Assembly (NCBI RefSeq): GCF_000711725.1
Contig: NZ_JONP01000012.1
Span: 124,001-188,000 of the forward strand
Direction: 5' to 3'
Source of the DNA: Roseomonas aerilata DSM 19363
Lineage (GTDB): Bacteria; Pseudomonadota; Alphaproteobacteria; Acetobacterales; Acetobacteraceae
Length of the DNA: 64,000 nucleotides
In this document: piece after piece, positions 1-8,864 of the stretch
How the letters are laid out: every line of letters begins with the position of its first letter
Numbering within the stretch: position 1 is the first letter of the stretch
The notes under the pieces: model-generated
Databases searched by the model: none
Seen by the model: the letters and a program-made list of their open reading frames with translations, nothing else
What the model was told of the DNA's origin: nothing
Program-made: the position numbers and the translations under genes

Positions 1-1608
1 GAGGTCCGCGCCGGCCCATTGTTCCTCGGCCAGCAGGGTCTGCGCGCGGGCCAGGGCGGCCACTCGTCCCTCGATCTCGCGGATATAGGCGGGCAGGTCG
101 GGCGCGCGCGTCAGCCGCAGGGCCGCCTGCACGACCGAGAGGGCGTTCTTGGCCCGGTGGTCCACCTCGCGCGACAGGAGCGCCTGCCGCTCCTCGGCCT
201 GCTTGCGCTTCGTGATGTCCACCACGGTTCCCGAGAAACGGGTTGGCGCCCCATCGGGGCCGTAGAGGCAGCGGCCGCGCGCGGCGACCCACCGGACCTC
301 GCCATCGGCCTGGACGAGGCGGTACTCCGCCTCGTAGGGCTCTCCGGTCGCCACCGTGCGGTTCATCGCGGCCTCGACCCGCGGGCCGTCCTCCGGGTGG
401 ATCACGCGCGTGAAGTCCGCGAGCGGCGCGCCGGCCGCGGCCCGCTCCGGCTCCACCCCGAAGAGCCGGGCGAAGCGCGCGTCGGCGAAGAGGCGGTCTT
501 CGGGGACGAGCCAGTCGTAGAGGCCGACCATCCCGGAGGCGTCGAGCGCCAGTTGCAGCCGCCCCTCGCTCTCGCGCAGTTCCGCCTGTGCCCAGGCCCG
601 CTGGACCGCGTCCCAGGTGCGCCCGGCGGCCTCCTCCACGAGTTCCACCTCGGCACTCGTCCAGCGGCGCGGGTGACGGCTGTGCACGTAGAGGATGGCG
701 GCCAGTCGCCCGGAGCGGACGAGAGGGGCGACGACGAGGGCGCGGGTCTCGATGCCTCTCCATGTCGGCAGATAGGCCGGGTCGGCGGTGCGAGGATCCA
801 CCTGGCAGTCCTCCACCACCAGCGCGCGCCCGGCACGCAATTCGGCGATCACGGCCGGACCGAAGGCGTCGAGGAGGCGGGCCTCCCCGGCGAGGGAGGG
901 CACGTCGCCGCCCGTCCAGTCGCGCTCGACCGAAACCGCCTCGCCGGACGCATCGACGATGCCGTAGCCCGCGCGATCCGCGCCGAGCTCCGTCCCGAGC
1001 AGTTCCGCCGCCCTTGTCGGGAGCACGTGCGGGCCTTCGAGGCCCCGGAGGGCATCGCCGAGCCGCACGAGGAAAGCCTGCTTCCTCTCCATCTGCACAC
1101 GGGCAGTCGTCTCCGCCACGGCGCAGAACATGCCGGCGACCCGACCGCCCTCGTCCCGCACGGGGGAGTAGGAGAAGGTGAACCAGGTCTGCTCGTCGAA
1201 GCCCTTGCGGTTCATCAGGAGCGGCAGGTCCTGGCGATAGGTCGCCTCGCCGGCCATGGCCGCGTCGATCAGCGGGGAGATGTCGGGCCAGATCTCGGCC
1301 CAGATGTCGTGGAAACGGGCGCCGAGGGCGCGTGGGTGCTTCGCGCCGAGGATCTCGGCATAGGCATCGTTGTAGAGGAAGCCCAGCTCCTCGCCCCAGG
1401 CGACGAACATCGGGAACTTGGAGCCGAGCAGCAGGCCGATGACTGATCGCAGCGATTGCGGCCAGGCGGCCGGGTCGCCGAGCGGCGAGGTGGACCAGTC
1501 ATGGACTCGCATCAGGGCGCCGGCTTCGCCGCCATCGGCGAGGAAGGCCAGGCTCGGTCCTGGATCGGCTCGTCCCTGTGCGCGGGGGGCGGGAAGGGGA
1601 AGCCTCAC
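1..1608 (-). CDS. PAS/GAF HWE-family sensor histidine kinase, 3' end cut by the window
   Basis: The frame runs open from the upstream stop at 1651-1653 to the window edge, so the C-terminus is missing. An N-terminal PAS-like domain begins at VHDWSTSPLG, a GAF-like domain follows, then a second PAS domain ending in FSGTVVDITKRKQAEER. After it comes the dimerisation box HRAKNALSVVQAAL, characteristic of HWE/HisKA_2 kinases; its His is the expected phosphoacceptor. The ATPase domain lies outside the window. No membrane segment is visible, so it is probably a cytosolic sensor, and HWE kinases often serve general stress or light responses. The start is uncertain: the conserved region extends upstream of the ATG at 1512, so the GTG at 1608 is used, although it has no clear ribosome site. 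Confidence 0.85.
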   Translation of the reverse strand, partial: MRLPLPAPRAQGRADPGPSLAFLADGGEAGALMRVHDWSTSPLGDPAAWPQSLRSVIGLLLGSKFPMFVAWGEELGFLYNDAYAEILGAKHPRALGARFHDIWAEIWPDISPLIDAAMAGEATYRQDLPLLMNRKGFDEQTWFTFSYSPVRDEGGRVAGMFCAVAETTARVQMERKQAFLVRLGDALRGLEGPHVLPTRAAELLGTELGADRAGYGIVDASGEAVSVERDWTGGDVPSLAGEARLLDAFGPAVIAELRAGRALVVEDCQVDPRTADPAYLPTWRGIETRALVVAPLVRSGRLAAILYVHSRHPRRWTSAEVELVEEAAGRTWDAVQRAWAQAELRESEGRLQLALDASGMVGLYDWLVPEDRLFADARFARLFGVEPERAAAGAPLADFTRVIHPEDGPRVEAAMNRTVATGEPYEAEYRLVQADGEVRWVAARGRCLYGPDGAPTRFSGTVVDITKRKQAEERQALLSREVDHRAKNALSVVQAALRLTRAPDLPAYIREIEGRVAALARAQTLLAEEQWAGADL

Positions 1609-1919
1609 GGACAGACCGAGCGGCGCCCGGTGGCGCTGTGGTCCTGTCGCTCACGGATGGGTTCCATTGGGCCGATGTGCCCTGCCTTGTCAGCCAACGC
1701 TCTCTCGCTGCGCATCCGTTTCGCTCAGTAACACCTTCCGGCGTACCTTGGGAGCAGGTGAGGGCAGCGAAGCATAGCGCAAGACGGCGGAGCCCGTGCG
1801 GACCAGCCGGGGCAAGGCCGGTCCGCGCCCTGGCCGTTGCTCCTCCAGTAACCGGTGGGCTCTCGTCCGCCCCGGCCAGGACAGGCGCGGCGTGACCGCG
1901 AGGCCGCTGCGCCGGCCGT
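1609..1919. other. Intergenic stretch without a recognised gene
   Basis: About 310 bases separate the sensor kinase start from the end of the iron-uptake operon. No open frame here has a ribosome site or family resemblance, and no strong hairpin with a T-run was found. It probably holds the kinase promoter. Confidence 0.5.
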
Positions 1920-2252
1920 TCAGGAGACGGACAGGAGCAACGCCAGCCCAGCGGGCAGGGGCGCGGCGGCCAGCACCAGGGCGACACGGGGTGCGTAGGT
2001 GAGCAGGATGGAGAGCGGGATGGCCGTGGCTGTCAGGACGCCCGCCCAGAGGACCAAGCCAAGACCCCAGCCGCTGGCCGCGACCGTCGCCAGCGCCGAT
2101 GCCGCGAGGAGCAGCCATCCCAGGGCGGCAAGGAGGCGCCGCCGTCGGGGTGGAATGGCGCGTGTTCGGAAAACCTGTTCGTGATGCCGCTCCATGGCGA
2201 GGCACATCGCGACGAAGCCAGCATAGGCGAGCGCGGCGCCGAGGCCGATCAT
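1920..2252 (-). CDS. DUF3325 small membrane protein of an iron-uptake operon
   Basis: A 110-residue protein with about four hydrophobic segments; the first contains GLGAALAYAGFVAMCLAME and is followed by a basic loop (PPRRRR). Size and pattern fit DUF3325, a family found almost only behind TonB receptors and PepSY membrane proteins. Its start ATG overlaps the stop of the PepSY gene (ATGA), so the two are translationally coupled. It is the last gene of the Fur-boxed operon. The biochemical role is unknown; an accessory role in reductive iron release at the inner membrane is an inference from context. Confidence 0.8.
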   Translation of the reverse strand: MIGLGAALAYAGFVAMCLAMERHHEQVFRTRAIPPRRRRLLAALGWLLLAASALATVAASGWGLGLVLWAGVLTATAIPLSILLTYAPRVALVLAAAPLPAGLALLLSVS

Positions 2253-3826
2253 CGGGCGGGCTCCGCCGATCGGCCCGGCCTTGGGATTGCGGCAGGCACG
2301 CGGATGGACGCCGGAGTCGGCCTGTGCCGCGCGACCTTCCACGCCAGGGCGCCCAGCAGGAGCGCGCAGCCGAGCAGCCCCAGGTCGAAGGCGGCCCGCA
2401 CGTGGTCCCCTTCCGACAGGGTCGTAAGAAGGTGGCGCCGCGTCACGAGGGCGTTCAGTAGCGGAAGCAGCGCAAAGGCGAGGGCGCCGGCGGCGAACTG
2501 CTCGACCCATGCTTGGCGGCCGCGGCGGAACAGGGGATGGAGCAGGCAGAGAACCCAGGCGGCGAAGAAAACGTGCACCTCCCAGTCCGCCCGCTGCGGC
2601 ATGCCCGTGGGCAGCAGCCGGTTGGCCCAGAAGAAGGCGGCCATTGCCAGCGGCAGGCCGGCGATGGCCGCCACGTTCAGGTGCTCCACCAAGCGCGTGC
2701 CGAAGCCCACCCGCCCCTGCCGGGCGGCCTGCTGCCGCGTCTTCGTGGCCCAGAGGACGCAGCCCGTGGCGACCATCGCCGTGCCCGCCAATCCGGAGAG
2801 GATGAAGAGCGCGCGCAGCAGCGGCCCGGCGAAGCGCCCGATGTGCAGGCCGTACATCCATCCCCGCACCTCGGCGGCGGGGAGGCCTTCGCCGCTGTCC
2901 TGGAGCAGCGCGCCGGTCGGTCCGTCGAAGGTCAGGCTCTGCGGATTGTAGGAGATGCGTTCGGAGTCCGCGCGCACGAGCTGGATGGTGGCGTTCGCGT
3001 CTCCTGGGTTCGCCACGACCACCCGCCCGACGCGCCCGCCTCCCCAGCGCCGCTGCGCTTCCTGCACGAGGGGGAGAACCGGCGTCAGGGAGGCGGCGCT
3101 TCCGGCCCGCGCACGCGGCGGCGCGCTCCCGAACGCCTCCGCGTTGAAGGCGGCGCGCCCACCGGGGTAGGCCCGGTCCACTCCCCAGGGCATGACCATC
3201 AGCATGAAGAGCACCAGTCCAGTGTAGGTGATCATCAGGTGATAGGGCAGCGCGAGCACGGCGCAGATGTTGTGCCCGTCCAGCCAGGAGCGCTGGCCTT
3301 TGCCGGGGCGGAAGGTGAAGAAGTCCGCGAAGATGCGCCGGTGCGTGATGATGCCGCTGACGATCGCCACCAGCATGAACATCGCGCAGATGCTGACGAT
3401 CCAGCGGCCCCACAGAACGCCGACATAGTGCAGCTGGAAGTGGAAGCGATAGAAGAACTCCCCGCCCAGCGTCTCGCGCGCTTCCACCGGGTGGCCCGTG
3501 GCGGGGTCCAGCACCGCCTCGCGGAAGCCGCGGCCGCGCGGGCCGGGCTCGCGCCAGAACACGCGAAGCGTCGTGTCCCGTTCGTCCGGGAGGTTGATGA
3601 ACCAGCTGGGCGAGTTCGGCGCCATGGCCTGCATGGCCTGCACGGCAACCTCCGCGTCCGCGGGCCCCGGGCGGGACAGCGCAAGCTCCGGCCGCATCCA
3701 GTAGGAGATCTCCGGCCGCAGGTAGGCCGCCGTGCCCGTGAGGAACACGGCGAAGAGCACCCAGCCGACCAGCAGGCCCGCCCAGCGGTGGAGCCACGCC
3801 ATGGACTGGCGAAAGCCGTCCTTCAT
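2249..3826 (-). CDS. PepSY-associated transmembrane protein (PiuB-like, iron uptake)
   Basis: A 525-residue inner-membrane protein of the PepSY_TM family. The N-terminal helix begins WLHRWAGLLVGWVLF. A periplasmic PepSY-like region follows, then several further helices with histidines typical of the family (YRFHFQLHYVG, LDGHNICAVLALPYHLM, MYGLHIGRFAGP). Relatives are thought to reduce or release iron from siderophores, possibly through bound haem. That function is inferred from family and neighbours. It is coupled on both sides: its start overlaps the end of the DUF3649 gene and its stop overlaps the DUF3325 start, both by ATGA. Confidence 0.88.
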   Translation of the reverse strand: MKDGFRQSMAWLHRWAGLLVGWVLFAVFLTGTAAYLRPEISYWMRPELALSRPGPADAEVAVQAMQAMAPNSPSWFINLPDERDTTLRVFWREPGPRGRGFREAVLDPATGHPVEARETLGGEFFYRFHFQLHYVGVLWGRWIVSICAMFMLVAIVSGIITHRRIFADFFTFRPGKGQRSWLDGHNICAVLALPYHLMITYTGLVLFMLMVMPWGVDRAYPGGRAAFNAEAFGSAPPRARAGSAASLTPVLPLVQEAQRRWGGGRVGRVVVANPGDANATIQLVRADSERISYNPQSLTFDGPTGALLQDSGEGLPAAEVRGWMYGLHIGRFAGPLLRALFILSGLAGTAMVATGCVLWATKTRQQAARQGRVGFGTRLVEHLNVAAIAGLPLAMAAFFWANRLLPTGMPQRADWEVHVFFAAWVLCLLHPLFRRGRQAWVEQFAAGALAFALLPLLNALVTRRHLLTTLSEGDHVRAAFDLGLLGCALLLGALAWKVARHRPTPASIRVPAAIPRPGRSAEPAR

Positions 3827-4167
3827 GGAAGCTGACCTTGCATGACGAGGTGGATGAGGGTGAGCAACGCCGCCGCCATGAGCAGGCCGGCGACGGCCCG
3901 CAGGGCGCTGCGCGCCGCGAAGGCCCAGATGATGGCCGCGGCGTGAACGGCGAAGCTCGCCATGGTGGCGACGAGCACCGCCTCGGACCGTGCCAGCGGC
4001 AGGGAGAGCGACAGCACGACCGTCGCCAGCGCGGCCAGCGCGTAGCCGCCGCCGATCCCGGCGAGGGAGCGCAGCAGCAGCCCTCCCAGCCGGCGCCGTT
4101 CCGTGCCCGGCGGAAGCCGGACGCGGAGCGACGCGACGGTCGGGAAGGAGGAGCCGATCCGCGCCAT
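3823..4167 (-). CDS. DUF3649 small membrane protein
   Basis: A 114-residue protein beginning MARIGSSF, with three hydrophobic segments (about residues 28-52, 57-78 and 82-105), matching DUF3649, which recurs between TonB receptors and PepSY proteins. The ATG at 4167 is chosen because it sits one base after the receptor stop; an upstream in-frame extension would overlap the receptor gene. The 3' end overlaps the PepSY start by four bases. Function is not established; a helper role in siderophore-iron transfer is an inference. Confidence 0.78.
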   Translation of the reverse strand: MARIGSSFPTVASLRVRLPPGTERRRLGGLLLRSLAGIGGGYALAALATVVLSLSLPLARSEAVLVATMASFAVHAAAIIWAFAARSALRAVAGLLMAAALLTLIHLVMQGQLP

Positions 4168-4168
4168 C

Positions 4169-6457
4169 TCAGAAGCGGTAGCGCACGGTGCCCAGCACCG
4201 TGCGGCCCGTGCCGTACCAGCAGGTGGAGTAGGCAAAGCAGCTGCTGACGTAGCGCGTGTCCGCCACATTGGTGATGTTCAGCGAGGCCGTCGCGCCCTG
4301 GAAGCTCTGGCCCAACCGGCCCAGGTCGTAGCGGATCGAGGCGTCGAACAGCGTCGTGGCGTCGACCTTGAAGGTGTTCGCGTCGTCGCCGAACGAGGAA
4401 CCGAGGTAGCGCACGCCGCCCGCCACGCCGAGCCCGGCCGCCGGCGAGCCGTCCTGGAAGGTGTAGTCCAGCCAGGCGGAAGCGGAGTACCGCGGCACGC
4501 CCCAGGGGGTCTTGCCCTGCAGGGCCACCGTTCCGCCTGTGCGCGTCGGGTAGAAGCCGAGATCGACGACGGTGGTGTTCCGCGTCTTGCTGAACTCCAC
4601 GTCCTGGTAGGCGTAGGCCGCCGTCAGGTTCAGCCCCTGCATCAGGCTTGCCTTCGCCTCGAACTCGATCCCGCGGGAGGAGGTCTCGCCCTGCTGCACG
4701 CTGAAGCTGGGCGCCACGGGATCGGTCGACAGGACGTTCTGGCGCCGCAGGTCGAAGGCCGCCACGCTCAGTAGCAGGTTGGCGCCCGGCGGCTGGTAGC
4801 GCAGGCCCACCTCGTACTGCCGCCCTGTCGTCGGCTCGAAGGGGCTGCCCAGCCGGTCCACGCCCGCCTGCGGCTCGAAGCTCTCGCTGTAGCTGGCATA
4901 GGGGGCGATCCCGTTGTCAAAGCGGTACACCGCGCCCGCGCGCCCGGTGAAGGCGTGGGCGGTGGAGCGCGAGCGGGAGGAGACCGTCTGCGTGGTCAGG
5001 TTGCTGTTCTCGGTGGAGGTGTCGGACCAGTCCAGCCGCCCGCCGAACAGGAGCGTCAACCGGTCGAACTTCACCTGATCCTGCAAGTAGACGCCGAGCT
5101 GGTTTTGGCGCTGGCTGGTGTAGCTGTTGAAGGGCGGGAAGAAGGTGCTCTGGTTGTCGTAGTTCGGGTTGAACAGGTCCTGGCGCGACAGCCGTTGCCC
5201 GAGCGCCGTCGTGGAGAGCGCCGAACCCTGGTAGACGTCGCTCAGCACCCGGTAGTAGTCGAGCCCGCCGAGCGCGAGGTGTTCAAGCGGGCCCGTGCGG
5301 AATCGCGCCTGGGCCTGGTTGTCGATCGTGAACACGTCGATGTCCGTGTCCGTGCCGAAGACCGAGCGCACCATCTGCCGGTAATCAGGCGTGACGCCCG
5401 CGTTGTAGACGCTGCGGTACTCGCCCTTGGTGTGCAGGTAGCGGAAGTTCTGCCGCAGGGTCAGCCAGTCCGTCGCGCGGTGCTCGGCCTGGTAGCCGAT
5501 GTAGTAGTGCTCGCGGTTTGATCTTTCGAGGTTGGGATCGCCATCGTAGAAGCGCTGGCGAATGCGGCCGTTCGGATTGGGAAGAACGGAGCCATAGGCC
5601 GGCACGCTGCCGTAGGAGCCGGATTCCGGATCACGCTGGTAATGGCCCTGCAGCGTGATGGTGGTGTCGGCGTCGGGGCGCCAGGTGAGCGAGGGCGAGA
5701 TGTAGTAGCGGCGCTCCCGCGTGCGGTCCAACTCGCCGTCGCCTTCGGAATAGGAACCGATCACGCGGCCGAGCCACTGGCCGTTCTCGTCGAGCCGCCC
5801 GTTCAGGTCGAAGGCCGCGCGGTAGCGGTCGCGCGTGCCGGCCTCGAGCAGCACCTCGCGGATCCGCTGCTCGGCCGGCCGCTTGGTGACGATGTTGAAC
5901 AGCCCGCCCGGCGGCGAGCTGCCGTAGAGCACCGAAGCCGGGCCGCGCAGCACCTCCAGCCGCTCGATGCGGTAGAAGTCGGTGCTCGGGTTGGCGTCGC
6001 GGCCACCCGCCGTCCGCAGGCCGTCCAGGTAGGCGGCGGGGGAGTAGCCTCGGATCGTCAGCGCGTCCAGCCGCACGGCGGTGGACCCGCGCGTGTCGGT
6101 GATGGCACCCGCGGAGTAGCGAAGGGCCTGCGTCACGGTGCGCGCCTCGCGCGCCTCGATCTCGTCGGCCGTGATGACCGAGATCGACTGCGGGGTCTCG
6201 ATCAGCGGCGTGTCGGTCTTGGTGCCCGTGCCGCTGACGCCCGCCACGAAGCCCTCGACAGGGCTGTAGCCGCGCTCGAGCCCGGCCTGAACATTCACTT
6301 CCGGAACCTGGACTGTTGAGGCGCCCGCCAGGTCGCCGGCGCCGGGTGACCGTCCGTCCTGCGCCAGGGCTTGCGGCGGCAGGATGGCCGAGGCCATCGC
6401 GCCGAGCACGAGGAGGCGCCAGTAGCGCACACGCTCTTCCGCAACCCGATCTTGCAT
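4169..6457 (-). CDS. TonB-dependent siderophore receptor
   Basis: A 762-residue outer-membrane receptor. A signal peptide ends near AILPPQALAQ; the plug domain carries TPQSISVITADEIEAR, a DGLRT loop and RIERLEVLRGPASVLYG, then a beta-barrel that ends in the classical C-terminal phenylalanine (TVRYRF). This is the FpvA/FhuA-like siderophore class. The ligand cannot be read from sequence; the DUF3649-PepSY-DUF3325 tail is usual for hydroxamate or mixed siderophore systems. It is the first gene of the operon and lies just downstream of a Fur box, so iron repression is expected. Confidence 0.95.
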   Translation of the reverse strand: MQDRVAEERVRYWRLLVLGAMASAILPPQALAQDGRSPGAGDLAGASTVQVPEVNVQAGLERGYSPVEGFVAGVSGTGTKTDTPLIETPQSISVITADEIEAREARTVTQALRYSAGAITDTRGSTAVRLDALTIRGYSPAAYLDGLRTAGGRDANPSTDFYRIERLEVLRGPASVLYGSSPPGGLFNIVTKRPAEQRIREVLLEAGTRDRYRAAFDLNGRLDENGQWLGRVIGSYSEGDGELDRTRERRYYISPSLTWRPDADTTITLQGHYQRDPESGSYGSVPAYGSVLPNPNGRIRQRFYDGDPNLERSNREHYYIGYQAEHRATDWLTLRQNFRYLHTKGEYRSVYNAGVTPDYRQMVRSVFGTDTDIDVFTIDNQAQARFRTGPLEHLALGGLDYYRVLSDVYQGSALSTTALGQRLSRQDLFNPNYDNQSTFFPPFNSYTSQRQNQLGVYLQDQVKFDRLTLLFGGRLDWSDTSTENSNLTTQTVSSRSRSTAHAFTGRAGAVYRFDNGIAPYASYSESFEPQAGVDRLGSPFEPTTGRQYEVGLRYQPPGANLLLSVAAFDLRRQNVLSTDPVAPSFSVQQGETSSRGIEFEAKASLMQGLNLTAAYAYQDVEFSKTRNTTVVDLGFYPTRTGGTVALQGKTPWGVPRYSASAWLDYTFQDGSPAAGLGVAGGVRYLGSSFGDDANTFKVDATTLFDASIRYDLGRLGQSFQGATASLNITNVADTRYVSSCFAYSTCWYGTGRTVLGTVRYRF

Positions 6458-6483
6458 ACGCCGCTACCCCAACCTACTCTGTG

Positions 6484-6502
6484 AATGAGAATCGTTCTCA
6501 TA
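6484..6502. promoter_or_regulatory. Fur box between the siderophore receptor and the DUF4198 gene
   Basis: The 17-base inverted repeat ATGAGAA-TCG-TTCTCAT at 6485-6501 closely resembles the Fur consensus built from GATAAT-like units. It lies 28 bases upstream of the receptor start and about 160 bases upstream of the DUF4198 gene, so it could control both divergent transcripts. Confidence 0.85.
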
Positions 6503-6658
6503 TAACCAGGGTGTAACCCGGGCAAGGGGGGAGTGGCTGATGCTCGATCTCACGAACGAGCCCCTTGCGACGCGCCGTGGCGATCCGCCGCGACGCTCGT
6601 CGCCCGGGCACCGTCATCCTGGCCGCGGCCCGCGGCCCCTTCGCAAAGGACCATGCCT

Positions 6659-7318
6659 ATGAACCGATCCCTCCTCGGCGCCCTCCTGATCGCCGGCAGC
6701 CTTGTCCAGCCCGCGGCCGCCCACATGGTCTGGCTCGAGCGCGGGGAGCACACCGTGCGGCTCTTCTTCGGCGAGTACGCCGAGAACCTGCGCGAGCGCA
6801 GGGGCGGGCACCTCGATGCGATCGTGGCGCCCCAGCTGGTGGGAAGCGCCGCGTCCCCCTCGCGCGAGGCCGATCACGTCGCCTTCGGGCCGTTGCCGGG
6901 CGGTGACACCCGCGCCACCGGCCAGCTTGCGCCCTGGAGTGACCGCGCGCGAGGCGGGCGGACACGCTCGGTCTACCTCGCGCGCGAAGGGCGGACCGAC
7001 ACGCGCGCCGTGCTCGACCTCGAGCTGGTGCCGGTCCGGTCGGACGGCGACGCCTTCACCCTGCTGTTCCGGGGGGAGCCGCTTCGGCGCACGAAGGTGG
7101 TGCTGATCGGGCCGCCGGGCTGGAGCAAGGAACTTGGGACGGATGCCGAGGGGCACGTCACCCTGCCGACCCCCTGGGCCGGCCGTTACGTTGCCGAGGT
7201 GCAGCACGTCGATCCCACCGCGGGTGGCCAGGAAGCGGCTGCCTATGACCGCACGAGCTACGTCTCGACGCTGTCCTTCACGGTGCAGGACGGCATCCCC
7301 TGGACCGCGCGGCAATGA
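6659..7318 (+). CDS. DUF4198-family periplasmic protein
   Basis: A 219-residue exported protein with signal peptide MNRSLLGALLIAGSLVQPAAA; predicted cleavage leaves histidine 22 as the mature N-terminus (HMVWLERGEHT). The rest fits DUF4198, a family with a metal-transport reputation, and is mostly beta, with a C-terminal part (PPGWSKELGTDAEGHVTLP) like a carboxypeptidase-regulatory fold. The ATG at 6659 is preferred over 6653 because AAAGGA at 6645-6650 is eight bases upstream. It is divergent from the Fur-boxed operon. An iron or copper role is inferred. Confidence 0.8.
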   Translation: MNRSLLGALLIAGSLVQPAAAHMVWLERGEHTVRLFFGEYAENLRERRGGHLDAIVAPQLVGSAASPSREADHVAFGPLPGGDTRATGQLAPWSDRARGGRTRSVYLAREGRTDTRAVLDLELVPVRSDGDAFTLLFRGEPLRRTKVVLIGPPGWSKELGTDAEGHVTLPTPWAGRYVAEVQHVDPTAGGQEAAAYDRTSYVSTLSFTVQDGIPWTARQ

Positions 7319-7339
7319 CCGATACACGTTGAGGTCGTC

Positions 7340-7371
7340 ACGGCGCGGCCGGCTGCCGGACGCCGCGCCGT
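7340..7371 (+). terminator. Hairpin after the DUF4198 gene
   Basis: A perfect 9-bp stem ACGGCGCGG (7340-7348) and CCGCGCCGT (7363-7371) begins 21 bases after the stop codon. No T-run follows, so it may be a weak intrinsic terminator or an RNA-stabilising hairpin. Confidence 0.45.
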
Positions 7372-7600
7372 CGGGCGGCGGTTTCGCGCGTGATCAGCAT
7401 CCCGATTTGGCATCTCCCCTTCGCCGCATTTTGCTTTAGACGGGCGCTGTCGGCGCGCGCTCGCGGCGAGAGGGAGTAGCCGGCGGGAGGACGGTGCAGC
7501 CCGCGCTGACGTTCAGCGAGGCATCCGCCCTCTCCACGCAGATCGTTTGCGACGCCTGAAAGAGAGTTGTCGTGTTGCTTTCCCACCAGGGGCCATAATC

Positions 7601-8581
7601 GTGGGCCGCATGTTGCCGACCCGCGCCCTGCTCATCGCTCTCTGCCTGTTCGGGCTGATGACGGCTGCGGAGGCCGCGCCGACGGATTGTCCGCGGCACT
7701 ATCCCGGCGGTGTCGCCCCCGACATCACCCGCCCGGCCCTGGCGGCCAGGGTGCGCGAGCTGTGCTTCGAGGGCTATGCCGTGCTGCATAGCGGCGTCTC
7801 CCGCACCGCCCTGGCTTCGGCCGAGCACCTGACGCGCCGGCGCATCCAGCGGGCACGGCAGCAGCAGCGCGACGACGCCTTCCATGCCGAGGAAGAACTG
7901 CCGGAGGACGAGAGGGCACGGCTGTCGGATTACGCCCGCTCCGGCTTTGACCGCGGCCACATGGCACCCTCCGGCGACATGCCGACTGCCTCCGCTCAGG
8001 CCGAGAGCTTCTCGCTCGCCAACATGGTGCCGCAGAGCCCCGGCTCGAACCGCTGCCTGTGGGAAGGCGTGGAGAGCACCGTGCGCGAGCTGGCCATGGA
8101 GGAAGGCGAGGTCTGGGTGCTCACCGGTCCCATCTTCGAGGGCCAGAACCTGCGGCGGCTGAACGGACGGGTGCTGGTGCCGACCTCCCTCTACAAGGCC
8201 ATCTACGTGCCGAGCCGGGGAGTGGCTGGGGCTTACCTGGCGCCGAACGAGCCGGGCCTGGCGTGGCGGGCCGTGTCGCTCGACGAGCTGCAGCGGATCG
8301 CCGGTCTCGACGCCTTTCCCGCGCTTCCCGCGGCGATGAAGGCGCGCGCCCAACCCCTTCCGGAGCCGCGCCCGAGCAATGTCCGGGGCAGCTGCGACAA
8401 CCAGCCGGACGCGGCGAGCAACGACCGCGGGGCGCCCCCTCCGAGGCAGAGGGCCGAGCCATCGCCGCAGCCCGCGCCGGAGCCGTCCTCCTGGATCGAG
8501 GAACGGCCGGGGCTGATCCTGGCGGGCGCCTTCGCGGTGCTGATGGTGATCGCCCTCGTCCGGGTGCTCGGGCGTCGGTAG
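7601..8581 (+). CDS. DNA/RNA non-specific endonuclease (NUC1 type), exported and tail-anchored
   Basis: A 326-residue protein in the DNA/RNA non-specific nuclease family. The catalytic motif DRGHMAPSGDM is near residues 117-127, with His120 as general base; NMVPQSPGSNRCLW supplies the metal-binding Asn. A signal peptide (MLPTRALLIALCLFGLMTA) is present and, unusually, a proline-rich linker leads to a C-terminal membrane helix (LILAGAFAVLMVIALVRVL). That suggests a nuclease held on the periplasmic face of the inner membrane, for nutrient nucleic acid or defence. The GTG at 7601 has AGGGG eight bases upstream; the ATG at 7610 is the alternative. Confidence 0.85.
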   Translation: MGRMLPTRALLIALCLFGLMTAAEAAPTDCPRHYPGGVAPDITRPALAARVRELCFEGYAVLHSGVSRTALASAEHLTRRRIQRARQQQRDDAFHAEEELPEDERARLSDYARSGFDRGHMAPSGDMPTASAQAESFSLANMVPQSPGSNRCLWEGVESTVRELAMEEGEVWVLTGPIFEGQNLRRLNGRVLVPTSLYKAIYVPSRGVAGAYLAPNEPGLAWRAVSLDELQRIAGLDAFPALPAAMKARAQPLPEPRPSNVRGSCDNQPDAASNDRGAPPPRQRAEPSPQPAPEPSSWIEERPGLILAGAFAVLMVIALVRVLGRR

Positions 8582-8595
8582 AGGAGGACAGGACC

Positions 8596-8850
8596 GTGAA
8601 GTTCATCCCCTATGCCGACGAGGCAGCGACGATGCGCCTGGACGGGATGACGGTGGAGAACCGGTTGGACCGGGTGTCTCTCTACGGCAGCCTGGACCTC
8701 ACCCGCGACCGTGCCGGGCTCGAGAGCGCGCGCAAGCTGCAATCCCTTCTGGAGGCCGCGATCGCGGTCTTGGAGGGCGAAGGCGAGAGGCTTCCGCAGC
8801 GGGTCGTGACGGGCGAGGGCAACGACACCGTGCGGAATCCCTTCGGCTGA
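8596..8850 (+). CDS. Small conserved-looking protein of unknown function
   Basis: An 84-residue protein starting at GTG 8596 behind GAGGAGGACAGG, a strong ribosome site. It is probably cotranscribed with the nuclease, whose stop lies 14 bases upstream. It has no signal peptide or membrane segment. The middle is predicted helical (SARKLQSLLEAAIAVLEGEG) and the C-terminus is polar. I do not recognise the family. Confidence 0.65.
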   Translation: MKFIPYADEAATMRLDGMTVENRLDRVSLYGSLDLTRDRAGLESARKLQSLLEAAIAVLEGEGERLPQRVVTGEGNDTVRNPFG

Positions 8851-8864
8851 GGGATGGGCTTCTC

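Noticed and set aside
19-1446. A 475-codon plus-strand frame over the HWE kinase
   Set aside because: The minus frame gives clear PAS, GAF and HWE motifs; the plus frame is low-complexity Arg/Gly/Ala.
8059-8850. A 263-codon frame overlapping the nuclease gene
   Set aside because: Only its last 84 codons, after GAGGAGGACAGG and GTG 8596, look coding; the rest is a shadow of the nuclease frame.
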